Shown: one piece after another, positions 43,474 through 52,403 of the stretch
How positions within the stretch are numbered: the first letter of the stretch is position 1
How the letters are laid out: each line of letters starts with the position of its first letter
Program-made: the position numbers and the translations under genes
From: JAGQOZ01 sp041399205
Lineage (GTDB): Bacteria > Planctomycetota > Planctomycetia > Pirellulales > Pirellulaceae
Assembly (NCBI GenBank): GCA_041399205.1
Contig: JAWKTK010000007.1
Coordinates: 248,001-312,000 of the forward strand
Length of the DNA: 64,000 bases
Direction of reading: 5' to 3'
Notes under the pieces: model-generated
What the model saw: only the letters and a program-made list of their open reading frames with translations
Databases searched by the model: none
Told to the model about the DNA's origin: nothing

Positions 43474-46296
43474 TCAGTCTTCCACTTCGTTCGCAGCTGC
43501 GTGTAAGACCTGGTCCACGTCTTTTCCTAAATGGGACGAAGTGGGGCTGGTTCGAGTGTTCAACAACGCCACTAAATTCACTCCGTCATGGCGGCGAATC
43601 AGGACCGCTGCGGTGCCAGATAACGAACCGGTGTGCCAATGATTCACTTTGCCATTCGCCAAGACTCGATTCAGCCAACCGAGCGAATAGTACACTTCTT
43701 TTTCGCTGCCATCTTCTGCGAAGCCGGCCAGTCCTGGCGGCCGAACATACATTTGCTCCAGCGAAGCTGCGTTTAACAGCCGGCACGTATTCGGGTCGTC
43801 CAGCTCTGCGGCAAAGCGAGCCAGATCTTCTGCCGATGCAATCCAACCACCGTGTGAATCCATGGCCTCCAAATTCCATGCCCCGTACGGCCACGGAACT
43901 TCTTGCCCCAAATCATTTTGAAACACAGACACACCCGTTCCCGGCTGGTAATACCGCACTTCGCTGACCGCTCGGCCCGTTAGCCGAGTGGCACCGATGC
44001 GCATGTTGGTAATTCCGATGGGTGACAACACATGGTCATGGACATAAGATTCGTAATCCTGACGCGAAATACGTTCGATGATTCGTCCCAGCAAGCAATA
44101 GCCGAAGTTCGAATACGCGTAGCGCTGGCCCGGTTCGAAGTCCAATGGTTGCTGCAACATGGCCTGAATCACGGTCGCTTGATCGGCCGGAGCAGGTACG
44201 TCCATTTGCTGAGCGAACCGGACCGACTGAAACATGGCATCAAAACTGACGTCTCGATCCCAACCTCCGCGATGCTGCAAAAGATGCCGGATGGTGATCT
44301 TTCGCCACAGTGGATCAAACGCATCTCCAGCCGCCGCAATCTGGTCGTCCAAGTCCAATACGTCCAGCAAGCAATCGTCCAGCTTCAACCGATCAGATTG
44401 AACCAACTGCATGACCGCCACTGCCGTGATGGGCTTGGAAATACTGGCAATACGAAACAGACTATCGGGCTGGACCAGTTCCTGTTTGGCCACGTCGGCA
44501 TAGCCGTAACCTTGCGAAAAGACTAGTTTTCCATCTTTCGTCATGGCCACCGCCATGCCAGGCACTCGATGTGTCTGCATGAATGCCTGAACATGCCGAT
44601 CAAAACTCGCAAAGCCAGATTCCGTCTCCTTCGCCTTCACCTGATGCGGTGCCCGGTCTGGCCGATAACCGGGGCCCCGTAAAACGCGCCCTGGTTTGGC
44701 ACCTGTGAATTCGCCGTCCTTTAGCACCACCTGACCATTGACCAAAACGTGCTCTACACCTGCGGACACGGCAGCGGGATTTGCAAAGTCGGCTCGATCT
44801 TGAATGGCTTGTAAATCAAACACAATCACATCGGCCGCCAAGCCCACGGCAATACGGCCTCGATCCAACGCCAACACGTCATTGGCCGCAGCCGCGCTGG
44901 CTTGTGAAACTGCTTGTTCCAGCGACAGCACACCTAGATCGCGAACATACCGGCTCAGCAATCGAGGGAACGAACCGAACGCTCGAGGATGCGAAGCAGC
45001 TCGGTCCGCACTGATCGGCCCCACATCCGTACAGAACGAAATGAAGGGTTGCTGCATGGCCAAAATCTTGTTGGCTTCGGTCATCGTTTCTGGCAACGCA
45101 AACGCGCCGCTCTTCACCAAGGCAAAGAACGTATCCCACACATCTTCGTTGGCCTGTTTGGCAATGGCGGCTACTGATTGACCATCCCATTCGGCATACT
45201 TCGCAAGATTGCTGCGTCCAATGATCATTCGATTCCAGTCTTGGCCCGCGTGACGATACCAATTCTCCCAACCGTCGGTCGATTCCATTTCGTGACGGAT
45301 TTTCTGCCGCAACTCCGCATCGTCCAGCCGCCGGATCAAGGCATCATATCCATCGGCAAAGTGACTGGGATGGATCAGCGCCGCAATGCCAAGCCCGTTG
45401 TTGATGTACGGGTAAATATCCGCCGTCACTTGTTGTCCGGCTGCTCGAGCGGCCTGAATGCGAGCAATCGCCAGCGGCATCTTTCCCCAATTCTGTCGGC
45501 CGGCAGCTTTGAGATGAAAAATGTGAACAGGTGCCCTGCCCTTCCGACCAATCTCTAAGGCTTCATCAATCGCTTCCAATAGTTTGTCACCTTCGTTCCG
45601 CATGTGCGTATAGTAGCGACCTCCGTATTGGCCAGCCGTTTCCACTAGCGCCGCGATTTCTTCGGTTGGAGCGAACACAGCCGGCGGATAGATCAAGGCC
45701 GTGGAAACACCGATAGCGCCGGCTTCCATCGCTTCTTGGACCAGCGTTTGCATACTTCGCAGCTCTTCGTCCGCAGGCCGACGATCGACGTCGCCAATCA
45801 CCAGTTGGCGAACTTGCGTATGCCCGATGGTCTGCACCACATTGATAGGAATGCCCTGAGATTCCACCAGCGAAAAATATTCCGCCATGGTGGTCCAGCC
45901 TTTTCGTGCGCCGTCCACGTCGCTCAGCGGAGCGGCCGACACGCCTTCGCCCGCGTTGATGGTAGTAATGCCTTGCGTCAGCAAATTGATCGCCGCTGCA
46001 GGATCGTCGATCAGGGGTGACGCGGTTTGCCCCATCATGTCGATAAATCCGGGCGAAACAATGCGATTGGTCGCGTCGATCACCACTTCGGCCTCTTCGT
46101 CTTGAATACGGCCGATATGCACATTCAAGCCGTCTCGAATGCCAACGTCGGCCTGATACCACGGAGCCCCCGTACCGTCGACAATGCGGCCGTGGCGAAT
46201 AGCCACGTCGTACGTCTTGTTCGCTTCTGCTATTTCGTTCGAACCAAACAACAGCAACACGAACAGTATTTTTCTGATAAACGTGACGACTCTCAT
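43474..46296 (-). CDS. Two-domain enzyme: D-aminoacylase-like amidohydrolase fused to a class C beta-lactamase-fold serine hydrolase
   Basis: The frame is intact over about 940 residues and starts at an ATG at 46296 directly before a signal peptide (FIRKILFVLLLFG); the longer frame to 46338 overlaps the DUF1501 gene. Residues about 25-560 are an amidohydrolase of the N-acyl-D-amino-acid deacylase type. Metal-ligand candidates are H231 (YYTHMRNEGD), H261 (HIFHLKAAG) and D424 (FCTDVGP), and the usual HxH after PGFID is replaced by MMGQ. Residues about 575-935 are a beta-lactamase/penicillin-binding-like serine hydrolase with S618-x-x-K621 (SISKP), Y728-S-N and H888-T-G. The product is exported and could deacylate D-amino acids or split D-peptides or esters. 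Its start lies 4 bases after the DUF1501 stop, so the two are co-translated or nearly so. Confidence 0.85.
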   Translation of the reverse strand: MRVVTFIRKILFVLLLFGSNEIAEANKTYDVAIRHGRIVDGTGAPWYQADVGIRDGLNVHIGRIQDEEAEVVIDATNRIVSPGFIDMMGQTASPLIDDPAAAINLLTQGITTINAGEGVSAAPLSDVDGARKGWTTMAEYFSLVESQGIPINVVQTIGHTQVRQLVIGDVDRRPADEELRSMQTLVQEAMEAGAIGVSTALIYPPAVFAPTEEIAALVETAGQYGGRYYTHMRNEGDKLLEAIDEALEIGRKGRAPVHIFHLKAAGRQNWGKMPLAIARIQAARAAGQQVTADIYPYINNGLGIAALIHPSHFADGYDALIRRLDDAELRQKIRHEMESTDGWENWYRHAGQDWNRMIIGRSNLAKYAEWDGQSVAAIAKQANEDVWDTFFALVKSGAFALPETMTEANKILAMQQPFISFCTDVGPISADRAASHPRAFGSFPRLLSRYVRDLGVLSLEQAVSQASAAAANDVLALDRGRIAVGLAADVIVFDLQAIQDRADFANPAAVSAGVEHVLVNGQVVLKDGEFTGAKPGRVLRGPGYRPDRAPHQVKAKETESGFASFDRHVQAFMQTHRVPGMAVAMTKDGKLVFSQGYGYADVAKQELVQPDSLFRIASISKPITAVAVMQLVQSDRLKLDDCLLDVLDLDDQIAAAGDAFDPLWRKITIRHLLQHRGGWDRDVSFDAMFQSVRFAQQMDVPAPADQATVIQAMLQQPLDFEPGQRYAYSNFGYCLLGRIIERISRQDYESYVHDHVLSPIGITNMRIGATRLTGRAVSEVRYYQPGTGVSVFQNDLGQEVPWPYGAWNLEAMDSHGGWIASAEDLARFAAELDDPNTCRLLNAASLEQMYVRPPGLAGFAEDGSEKEVYYSLGWLNRVLANGKVNHWHTGSLSGTAAVLIRRHDGVNLVALLNTRTSPTSSHLGKDVDQVLHAAANEVED

Positions 46297-46300
46297 ACGG

Positions 46301-47800
46301 CTACACACAAATATCCTTGATGACATGACCATGAACATCCGTCAATCGAAAGTCACGACCTTGAAATCGATACGTGAGTTTTCGATGGTCGATTCCCAAC
46401 AAGTGCAAGATGGTGGCGTTGAGATCATGGATGTGCATAGTGCCCGGCGTCCATTTTTCTTTGCTGGGCTGAGGCGTCAGTTTTTCACCATGTTCATCCA
46501 CAATGTTGTAGCCATAGTCGTCGGTGCGGCCGTAGGTGATTCCGGGCTTGATCCCGCCGCCGGCCATCCATACGGAAAAGCAACGAGGATGATGGTCGCG
46601 ACCATAATTTTCTTTGGTTAGACCTCCTTGGCAGTAAGCCGTACGACCAAATTCGCCACCCCAAATGACAAGCGTATCGTCCAACATGCCTCGTTGCCGC
46701 AGATCTTTGATCAGTGCCGCGCAGCCTTGATCGACATCTTTGCACTGCGATTCGTGCTCTTGAGGAAGATTGCCGTGCGCATCCCAACCTCGATGAAAGA
46801 TCTGGATATTCCGCACACCTCGTTCCGCCAACCGTCTCGCATTCAAGCAACATGCGGCAAACGTACCGGGCTGCTTGGCGTCTTCACCGTACAGCTGAAA
46901 TGTACTTTCAGGTTCGGTCGAAAGGTCCATCAATTCGGGAACGGAGGCTTGCATGCGGTAAGCCATTTCATGTTGACGAATTCGAGCCAACACTTCCGGG
47001 TCGCCAAACTGACGATGCTGTTCGTCATTAATGGCCGCCAACGCATCCAATTGGGCTCGACGATCGGCTCGCGTCACTCCCGTGGGATTGCTCAAGTACA
47101 AAACGGGATCACCTTCGCTGCGCATCAAGATGCCCTGATGATCCGAAGGCAAGAAGCCGGATCCCCATAGTCGATTGAATAAACTTTGCTCCGCGAATTG
47201 GCTCTTCGCGTGCATGACGACATAGTGCGGTAGGTTTTCATTCATGCTGCCCAAGCCGTAACTGAGCCACGCACCCAAACTGGGTCGACCGGGAATTTGG
47301 CTCCCCGTTTGAATGTACGTAATAGCCGGATCATGGTTGATGGCTTCCGTAAACGTGCTGTGCACCACACACAATTCGTGGGCTACTTGAGCGGTATACG
47401 GCAGCAATTCACTGACCCACACACCTTGGTCGTTGTTGTCATACTTGGTGAATTTGTATTTACTAGGACACACAGGCAACGTTTTTTGCCCCGACGTCAT
47501 CCCGGTAATGCGCTGACCATCTCGGATATGTTCTGGTAAATCTTGTCCGAACATGTCCATCATCTTGGGTTTGTAGTCCCACGTATCATGATGGCTTGGT
47601 CCACCACTCATGAACAAGTAGATCACTCGTTTGGCCTTGGCCGTATGATGCAATCCATCGGCCTGTCCAATCGAATTGCCCAGCAACGGATTGCTCATCA
47701 GCTGTGCCATGGCAGCCGTACCGACACCCAATGCGGTGCGGCCAAACAGCTGGCGACGAGTGATAGAGAGATCATATTCACGTAGGGGATGTCGATCCAT
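46301..47800 (-). CDS. DUF1501 protein (sulfatase-like fold), Tat-exported
   Basis: The frame is intact, 499 residues from the ATG at 47800 (behind CAGGAACAATCAAA). The twin-arginine signal is SITRRQLFGRTALGVGTAAM. Family motifs follow: KRVIYLFMSGGPSHHDTWDY, CVVHSTFTEAINHDPAITYI, WDAHGNLPQEH, VIWGGEFGRT, and HIHDLNATILHLLGIDHRKL near the end. DUF1501 proteins have an alkaline-phosphatase/sulfatase-like fold. They are almost always paired with PSD1 (DUF1549/DUF1553) genes in planctomycetes, as here; the substrate is not established. It sits between the PSD1 gene upstream, separated by a repeat array, and the aminoacylase fusion downstream. Confidence 0.88.
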   Translation of the reverse strand: MDRHPLREYDLSITRRQLFGRTALGVGTAAMAQLMSNPLLGNSIGQADGLHHTAKAKRVIYLFMSGGPSHHDTWDYKPKMMDMFGQDLPEHIRDGQRITGMTSGQKTLPVCPSKYKFTKYDNNDQGVWVSELLPYTAQVAHELCVVHSTFTEAINHDPAITYIQTGSQIPGRPSLGAWLSYGLGSMNENLPHYVVMHAKSQFAEQSLFNRLWGSGFLPSDHQGILMRSEGDPVLYLSNPTGVTRADRRAQLDALAAINDEQHRQFGDPEVLARIRQHEMAYRMQASVPELMDLSTEPESTFQLYGEDAKQPGTFAACCLNARRLAERGVRNIQIFHRGWDAHGNLPQEHESQCKDVDQGCAALIKDLRQRGMLDDTLVIWGGEFGRTAYCQGGLTKENYGRDHHPRCFSVWMAGGGIKPGITYGRTDDYGYNIVDEHGEKLTPQPSKEKWTPGTMHIHDLNATILHLLGIDHRKLTYRFQGRDFRLTDVHGHVIKDICV

Positions 47801-47869
47801 TTTGATTGTTCCTGCTGGCCGTATTTTTACTTTTGGGTTAGATAACGAGTTTAGTTCGAAGTGTGTCAA

Positions 47870-48596
47870 ATCCGTTCGTAGTACCGGCTTCAGCCGGAGT
47901 GCGTTTTTTCTCCGCCTAAAGGCGTTACTACAAACAATCCGGAGTGCGCTCTTTCTCCGCCTAAAGGCGTTACTACAAACAATCCGGAGTGTGTTTTTTC
48001 TCCGCCTAAAGGCGTTACTACAAACTAGTAAAGCATCAATCCGTTTGTAGTACCGGCTTTAGCCGGAATGTGTTTTGTCCGCCTAAAGGCGTTACTACGA
48101 ACTAGCCGGAGTGCGTTCTTTCTCCGCCTAAAGGCGTTACTACAAACTAGTAAAGCATCAATCCGTTTGTAGTACCGGCTTTAGCCGGAAATGTGTTTTG
48201 TCCGCCTAAAGGCGTTACTACAAACAATCCGGAGTGTGTTTTTTCTCCGTCTAAAGGCGTTACTACAAACTAGTAAAGCATCAATCCGTTTGTAGTACCG
48301 GCTTTAGCCGGATTTTTTCGCCTAAAGGCGTTACTACGAACTAGCCGGAGTGCTTTTTCTCCGCCTAAAGGCGTTTACAACAATCCGGAGTGCTTTTCTC
48401 CGCCTAAAGGCGTTACTACAAACTAGTAAAGCATCAATCCGTTTGTAGTACCGGCTTTAGCCGGAGTGTGTTCTTTCTCCGCCTAAAGGCGTTACTACAA
48501 ACAATCCGGAGTGCGTTCTTTCTCCGCCTAAAGGCGTTATTACAAACAATCCGGAGTGTGTTCTTTCTCCGCTCCGCCTAAAGGCGTTACTGCAAA
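47870..48596. repeat. Tandem palindromic repeat array between PSD1 and DUF1501 genes
   Basis: About 730 bases are built from two palindromic parts: GTTTGTAGTACCGGCTTTAG with CCGGA, and CTCCGCCTAAAGGCGTTACT with ACAAAC. They are imperfect inverted copies of each other. A short unit of about 45 bases (AATCCGGAGTGCG, then a CTCCGCC arm) is repeated many times. A longer unit carries CTAGTAAAGCATCAA at 48025, 48147, 48270 and 48423. That 15-base word is identical to the last bases of the PSD1 gene at 48597-48611. The structure fits REP/BIME elements expanded by slippage or unequal crossing over. No cas genes or unique spacers are present. Confidence 0.88.
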
Positions 48597-51044
48597 CTAG
48601 TAAAGCATCAACGCGATGTCACTCGCCAACACCGTTGCGCATACTTGAGTCCAGGCGGCGACTTCGACCGCATCTAGCGAATCGTTGGCTTTAGCGTCAC
48701 CGATGGCCAGTAACGCTTTGGCATCGTCGACCGATTCCGTATAGCGATTCCGCATCGACTCCAATAGTTGCACACAAGCAGCTTGTTCGCGCTCGTTCGC
48801 AGCGCGACATGCCAACAAGCGAAACATCTGATCAATGCGCTGCGAATCACCGTCCGACGATTTGACAAGCCGTTCGGCAAATTTCCGAGCCATCTCCACT
48901 CGTTGCGTTTCGTTCAACAATCCCAGCGATTGCAGCGAAGTGTTGGTTCGTGATCTGCGAACGCAGCTCGATTCCCGGTTGGGTGCGTCAAACAACGTCA
49001 TCATGGGATGAGGCGAAGTTCGCTTCCAGTAGACATATAAGCTGCGTCGATACAACCGAGTTCCTTCGTCGCGAACATACTGCTTGGTGTTGCTGGCCGG
49101 ATGCGCCATTGCCAACCACATGCCGGGCGGTTGGTATGGCTTCACGCCTTCGCCACCCATGTGCGGATCCAGCAACTGACTGGCCCACAAGCCGATATCT
49201 CGCAAAACTTCGGCATCCAATCGAAACCGCGGCCCTCGTGCCCAAAGACGATTGTCCGCGTCTTCAATGTCGCTGCGCCACGCCGAACTCTGCTGAAACG
49301 TGCGGCTATTGACCAGCATGCGCAACATGTGTTTGTGATCCCAACCGCTTTCTTGAAGTTCGACGGCCAGCCAATCAAGCAATTCTGGATGCGTCGGTTG
49401 TTCTCCTTGCAGTCCAAAATCTTCTGGAGTTCTCACCAAGCCCAAACCAAACGTGCGAATCCAAATCTGGTTCACGACCACTCGAGAAACCAGCGGATGA
49501 TCGGGAGACGCAAGCCACTGGGCCAGTCCCAAGCGATTGCGGGGTGCATCTTTGGGCAGCGAACCCATGACGCTGGGAACGGCGGGCTCCAGCCGGTCTC
49601 CTTTAGGCTGATCATATTCACCTCGGTTCAGTAAAAACGTTTCCCGAGGCTGCTCCAGTTCTTTGGCAACCAACGTGGTAGTGAACTGTTCTTCCGCCGC
49701 TGTGATACGGTTTCGCAAATCGACGGCGGTGGCGTGGCATGCGAGCTTACTGAACGAACCGTTTTCATCGGCCAGTAATGCCAACCGCTCTGTGGCGTCG
49801 GCAGTTCGCCACGCAGCCAGATCGGCTTCACTGAGCGAATCAAGGTCCGCCAATTGCGCGTCGACGTCCGCCAAGAACGTAGATTGTTCGGCGGTCAGCG
49901 ACAGCCAAGCATCCCAGGCATCTTGGTCACTGGGTACTTTGATGACCGGGCCGTATTCATATTTGTTCCCGTCCAGCGCAGACTCCGCAGTGCTATTGAA
50001 GAAGGCAAACAAGTTGTAAAATTCGGTTTGCGTGACGGGATCATACTTGTGCGTGTGACAGCGACAGCAGTTGAGCGTCATCCCCAACAGAACCGTGCCC
50101 AAATTTTCGACTCGATCAAAATTATTCTTCGCCTGAAATTCAGCCGGGATCACTCCGCCTTCCGACGTGGTGGGATTCATGCGAACGTAACCCGTGGCCA
50201 CCAGCTGCGCCAGATTCGGATTGGGAAGCAAATCGCCAGCCAATTGCCACGTGATAAATTCGTCCAGTGGCAGGTTTTGGTTCATTGCGCGAACCACCCA
50301 ATCGCGATACGGATAGATGCCTCGGCGATTATCCAAATGCAAACCATGGGTGTCACCATAACGAACCGCGTCCAGCCAATAACGAGCTTGATGTTCGCCA
50401 AAGCGAGGATTCGCCAGCAGTCGTTCCACGAATCGAGCGTAGGCGTCTTGGCGATCGTCAGCCAAGAATTGCTGCAATTCGTCCGACTCCGGAGGCATAC
50501 CGGTCAGCACCAAAGCGGCTCGGCGAGCCAGCGTGTGTTTGTCCGCCGCCGGCGCAAAATCTAAACCTTGTTGGGCCAAACGTGCAGCGACAAAGGCATC
50601 TACAGGATTGGCGTGGGTTTGATTCGCGTCAAGAAGTTCGGACTTTTGTGGCGGCACAAACGCCCAATGCTTGGCGTACGAGCCCCCTTCGCGGACCCAC
50701 TGATCCAGCAAGTTTCGTTCTTCTTCTGTTAACTGCTTCTCAGCATCCAACGGCGGCATCGGATCATCGGCATCGTGAATGCGAACCAGAATTTGGCTGT
50801 TCGCTGGTTCGTCTGGATCGATAGCACGGTATCCACCCAAGTCTTGCGTTGCCGCTTCATACGAATCCAAACGCACGTTATCGTCGGCACGAGCGTCAGG
50901 CCCGTGACAAACAAAACACTTATTGGAAAGAATGGGCAGAATCTGCCGCGCAAAGTGAACATTGGATTGTGCCAATACGCTCGGTGCAAATATCAAAGCG
51001 AACAGGCTGGCGACAATGGTCGACTGCAATTTTCTGCGAATCAT
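48597..51044 (-). CDS. PSD1 cytochrome-domain protein (DUF1549/DUF1553)
   Basis: The frame is intact, 815 residues from the ATG at 51044 (behind GGAAAGAATTG; the frame runs on to 51173 without family support). A signal peptide (STIVASLFALIFAPSVLA) is followed by a planctomycete cytochrome C domain with C43-x-x-C46-H47 (NKCFVCHGPDARADDNVRLD). The DUF1549 part has FVERLLANPRFGEHQARYWL and a second heme-like motif NCCRCHTHKYDPVTQTEFYN. The DUF1553 part has RNRLGLAQWLASPDHPLVSR, VVNQIWIRTFGLGLVRTPED and TNTSLQSLGLLNETQRVEMA. It probably carries out redox chemistry in the periplasm with its DUF1501 partner; the substrate is unknown. It is divergent from the exporter operon across 210 bp. Confidence 0.88.
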   Translation of the reverse strand: MIRRKLQSTIVASLFALIFAPSVLAQSNVHFARQILPILSNKCFVCHGPDARADDNVRLDSYEAATQDLGGYRAIDPDEPANSQILVRIHDADDPMPPLDAEKQLTEEERNLLDQWVREGGSYAKHWAFVPPQKSELLDANQTHANPVDAFVAARLAQQGLDFAPAADKHTLARRAALVLTGMPPESDELQQFLADDRQDAYARFVERLLANPRFGEHQARYWLDAVRYGDTHGLHLDNRRGIYPYRDWVVRAMNQNLPLDEFITWQLAGDLLPNPNLAQLVATGYVRMNPTTSEGGVIPAEFQAKNNFDRVENLGTVLLGMTLNCCRCHTHKYDPVTQTEFYNLFAFFNSTAESALDGNKYEYGPVIKVPSDQDAWDAWLSLTAEQSTFLADVDAQLADLDSLSEADLAAWRTADATERLALLADENGSFSKLACHATAVDLRNRITAAEEQFTTTLVAKELEQPRETFLLNRGEYDQPKGDRLEPAVPSVMGSLPKDAPRNRLGLAQWLASPDHPLVSRVVVNQIWIRTFGLGLVRTPEDFGLQGEQPTHPELLDWLAVELQESGWDHKHMLRMLVNSRTFQQSSAWRSDIEDADNRLWARGPRFRLDAEVLRDIGLWASQLLDPHMGGEGVKPYQPPGMWLAMAHPASNTKQYVRDEGTRLYRRSLYVYWKRTSPHPMMTLFDAPNRESSCVRRSRTNTSLQSLGLLNETQRVEMARKFAERLVKSSDGDSQRIDQMFRLLACRAANEREQAACVQLLESMRNRYTESVDDAKALLAIGDAKANDSLDAVEVAAWTQVCATVLASDIALMLY

Positions 51045-51254
51045 CAATTCTTTCCGCACAAGAGCTGTAACGTTTCGTCCATACAACTCCACTATTCTAT
51101 CGCAATTAGATTCTGTTTCGAACAGCCCTTTTTTTTGTAACCCAGCACATCGAGTCGAACCAGTCGAACCCAACCGGGCTGTCTACTCGGGCGTTTTCCG
51201 TTTACGATTCAGGTTCTGTACGATTGACATTACCCTCCTGCGAGTTCCCAAAGC

Positions 51255-52403
51255 ATGAAATGGCTTGCGTTCCTTCTAAAAGTCAGCATTGTCCCGTTGT
51301 TGATAGTGTTGCTGGTGGCATGGTTTCGCTTCGCACCGATCGACGTGCAAGCATTGGAAGTGCAGCGTGATACGATTGTGACCGAAGTGTTCGGCACGGG
51401 AACACTGGAAGCAAAAGTTTCGTCCGCCATTAGCCCGAAGATTCAAGGACGCATTCAACAAGTGCTGGTGGACCAGGGAGATACAGTGCAGTCGGGCGAT
51501 CTGCTGATCCAGCTTGACGATCAAGAACTGCAACAACAAGTCGCCATTGCTCAGGCCGATGCCGAAGCAGCACAGGCCGCGCTGGAACGACTCCAGGCCG
51601 ACAAGCAACGCGCGACCGCCGTGTTTGACCAAGCGCAGAGGTCTTACGATCGAGCGGCCGAATTAGCTTCGAAGAATGCCGTTGGCAAAGAAGAATTGGA
51701 ACGAGACGCCGAATCGTTGGCCATTGCTCACGCCGATGTGGCTCGAGCCGAAGCGGCCATTCAGGAAGGCCAACAAAAGCGAATCGCTGCCGAAAAGACA
51801 CTGCAGTACCAACAGGCTCGGCTGGATGATTCGCGCATTACCGCTCCGTTTGACGGCCTGATTGTCGCTCGGAAAAAAGAAGCCGGTGATGTCGTCGCGC
51901 CGGGCGGGCAAATCTTGACTTTGATATCGACCGATGTGCTCTGGATTCAGGCTTGGGTGGACGAAACCGAAATGGATCAACTGGCGACCGACCAAACAGC
52001 TCGAGTGGTCTTTCGTTCGCAGCCTGATCAGACGTTTTCTGGCAAAGTCGTGCGACTCGGCAACGAAGCCGACCGGGAAACTCGCGAATTCATTGTCGAA
52101 GTGCAAGTTTTACAGCTGCCTAAGACGTGGGCCGTTGGTCAGCGAGCGGACGTGTATATCCGAACCGCCAGCAAGCCAGACGTGGTAGTCATTCCAGCCG
52201 AACGAATTATCAGACACCAGGACGAAGTAGGTGTCTTCTTGAATCAAAGCGGCGTGGCCCAGTGGCAACCGATCCAAACCGGCGCCAGCGGTAATTCCTT
52301 GGTCGAAGTGACGGAAGGGCTGTCTGCCGGAGATCAAATCGTCTGGCCAGTAGCACCCGGCGGGACGCTTCGCAACTTGCAACGCATTAGGGTACAGCCA
52401 TGA
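51255..52403 (+). CDS. HlyD/MFP-type periplasmic adaptor of an ABC exporter
   Basis: The frame is intact over 382 residues. An N-terminal membrane anchor (VSIVPLLIVLLVAWFRFAPI) leads into a lipoyl half-motif (SPKIQGRIQQVLVDQGDTVQ), a long coiled coil at about residues 90-195 (Ala/Gln/Glu rich), and the second lipoyl half (SRITAPFDGLIVARKKEAGD). A beta-barrel region (DETEMDQLATDQTARVVF) and a membrane-proximal end follow. This is the membrane fusion protein of a tripartite DevBCA/MacAB-like exporter, bridging the inner-membrane permease to the outer membrane. The stop overlaps the start of the permease (ATGA at 52400), so the operon is translationally coupled. Cargo is unknown. Confidence 0.87.
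   Translation: MKWLAFLLKVSIVPLLIVLLVAWFRFAPIDVQALEVQRDTIVTEVFGTGTLEAKVSSAISPKIQGRIQQVLVDQGDTVQSGDLLIQLDDQELQQQVAIAQADAEAAQAALERLQADKQRATAVFDQAQRSYDRAAELASKNAVGKEELERDAESLAIAHADVARAEAAIQEGQQKRIAAEKTLQYQQARLDDSRITAPFDGLIVARKKEAGDVVAPGGQILTLISTDVLWIQAWVDETEMDQLATDQTARVVFRSQPDQTFSGKVVRLGNEADRETREFIVEVQVLQLPKTWAVGQRADVYIRTASKPDVVVIPAERIIRHQDEVGVFLNQSGVAQWQPIQTGASGNSLVEVTEGLSAGDQIVWPVAPGGTLRNLQRIRVQP

Noticed and set aside
48025..48437. Repeated CTAGTAAAGCATCAA read as a transcription-factor operator
   Set aside because: The word is the end of the PSD1 coding sequence copied with the array; there is no palindromy or promoter context to support an operator.
47870..48596. Possible CRISPR array
   Set aside because: The units are palindromic and vary in length, the intervening bases are not unique spacers, and there are no cas genes.
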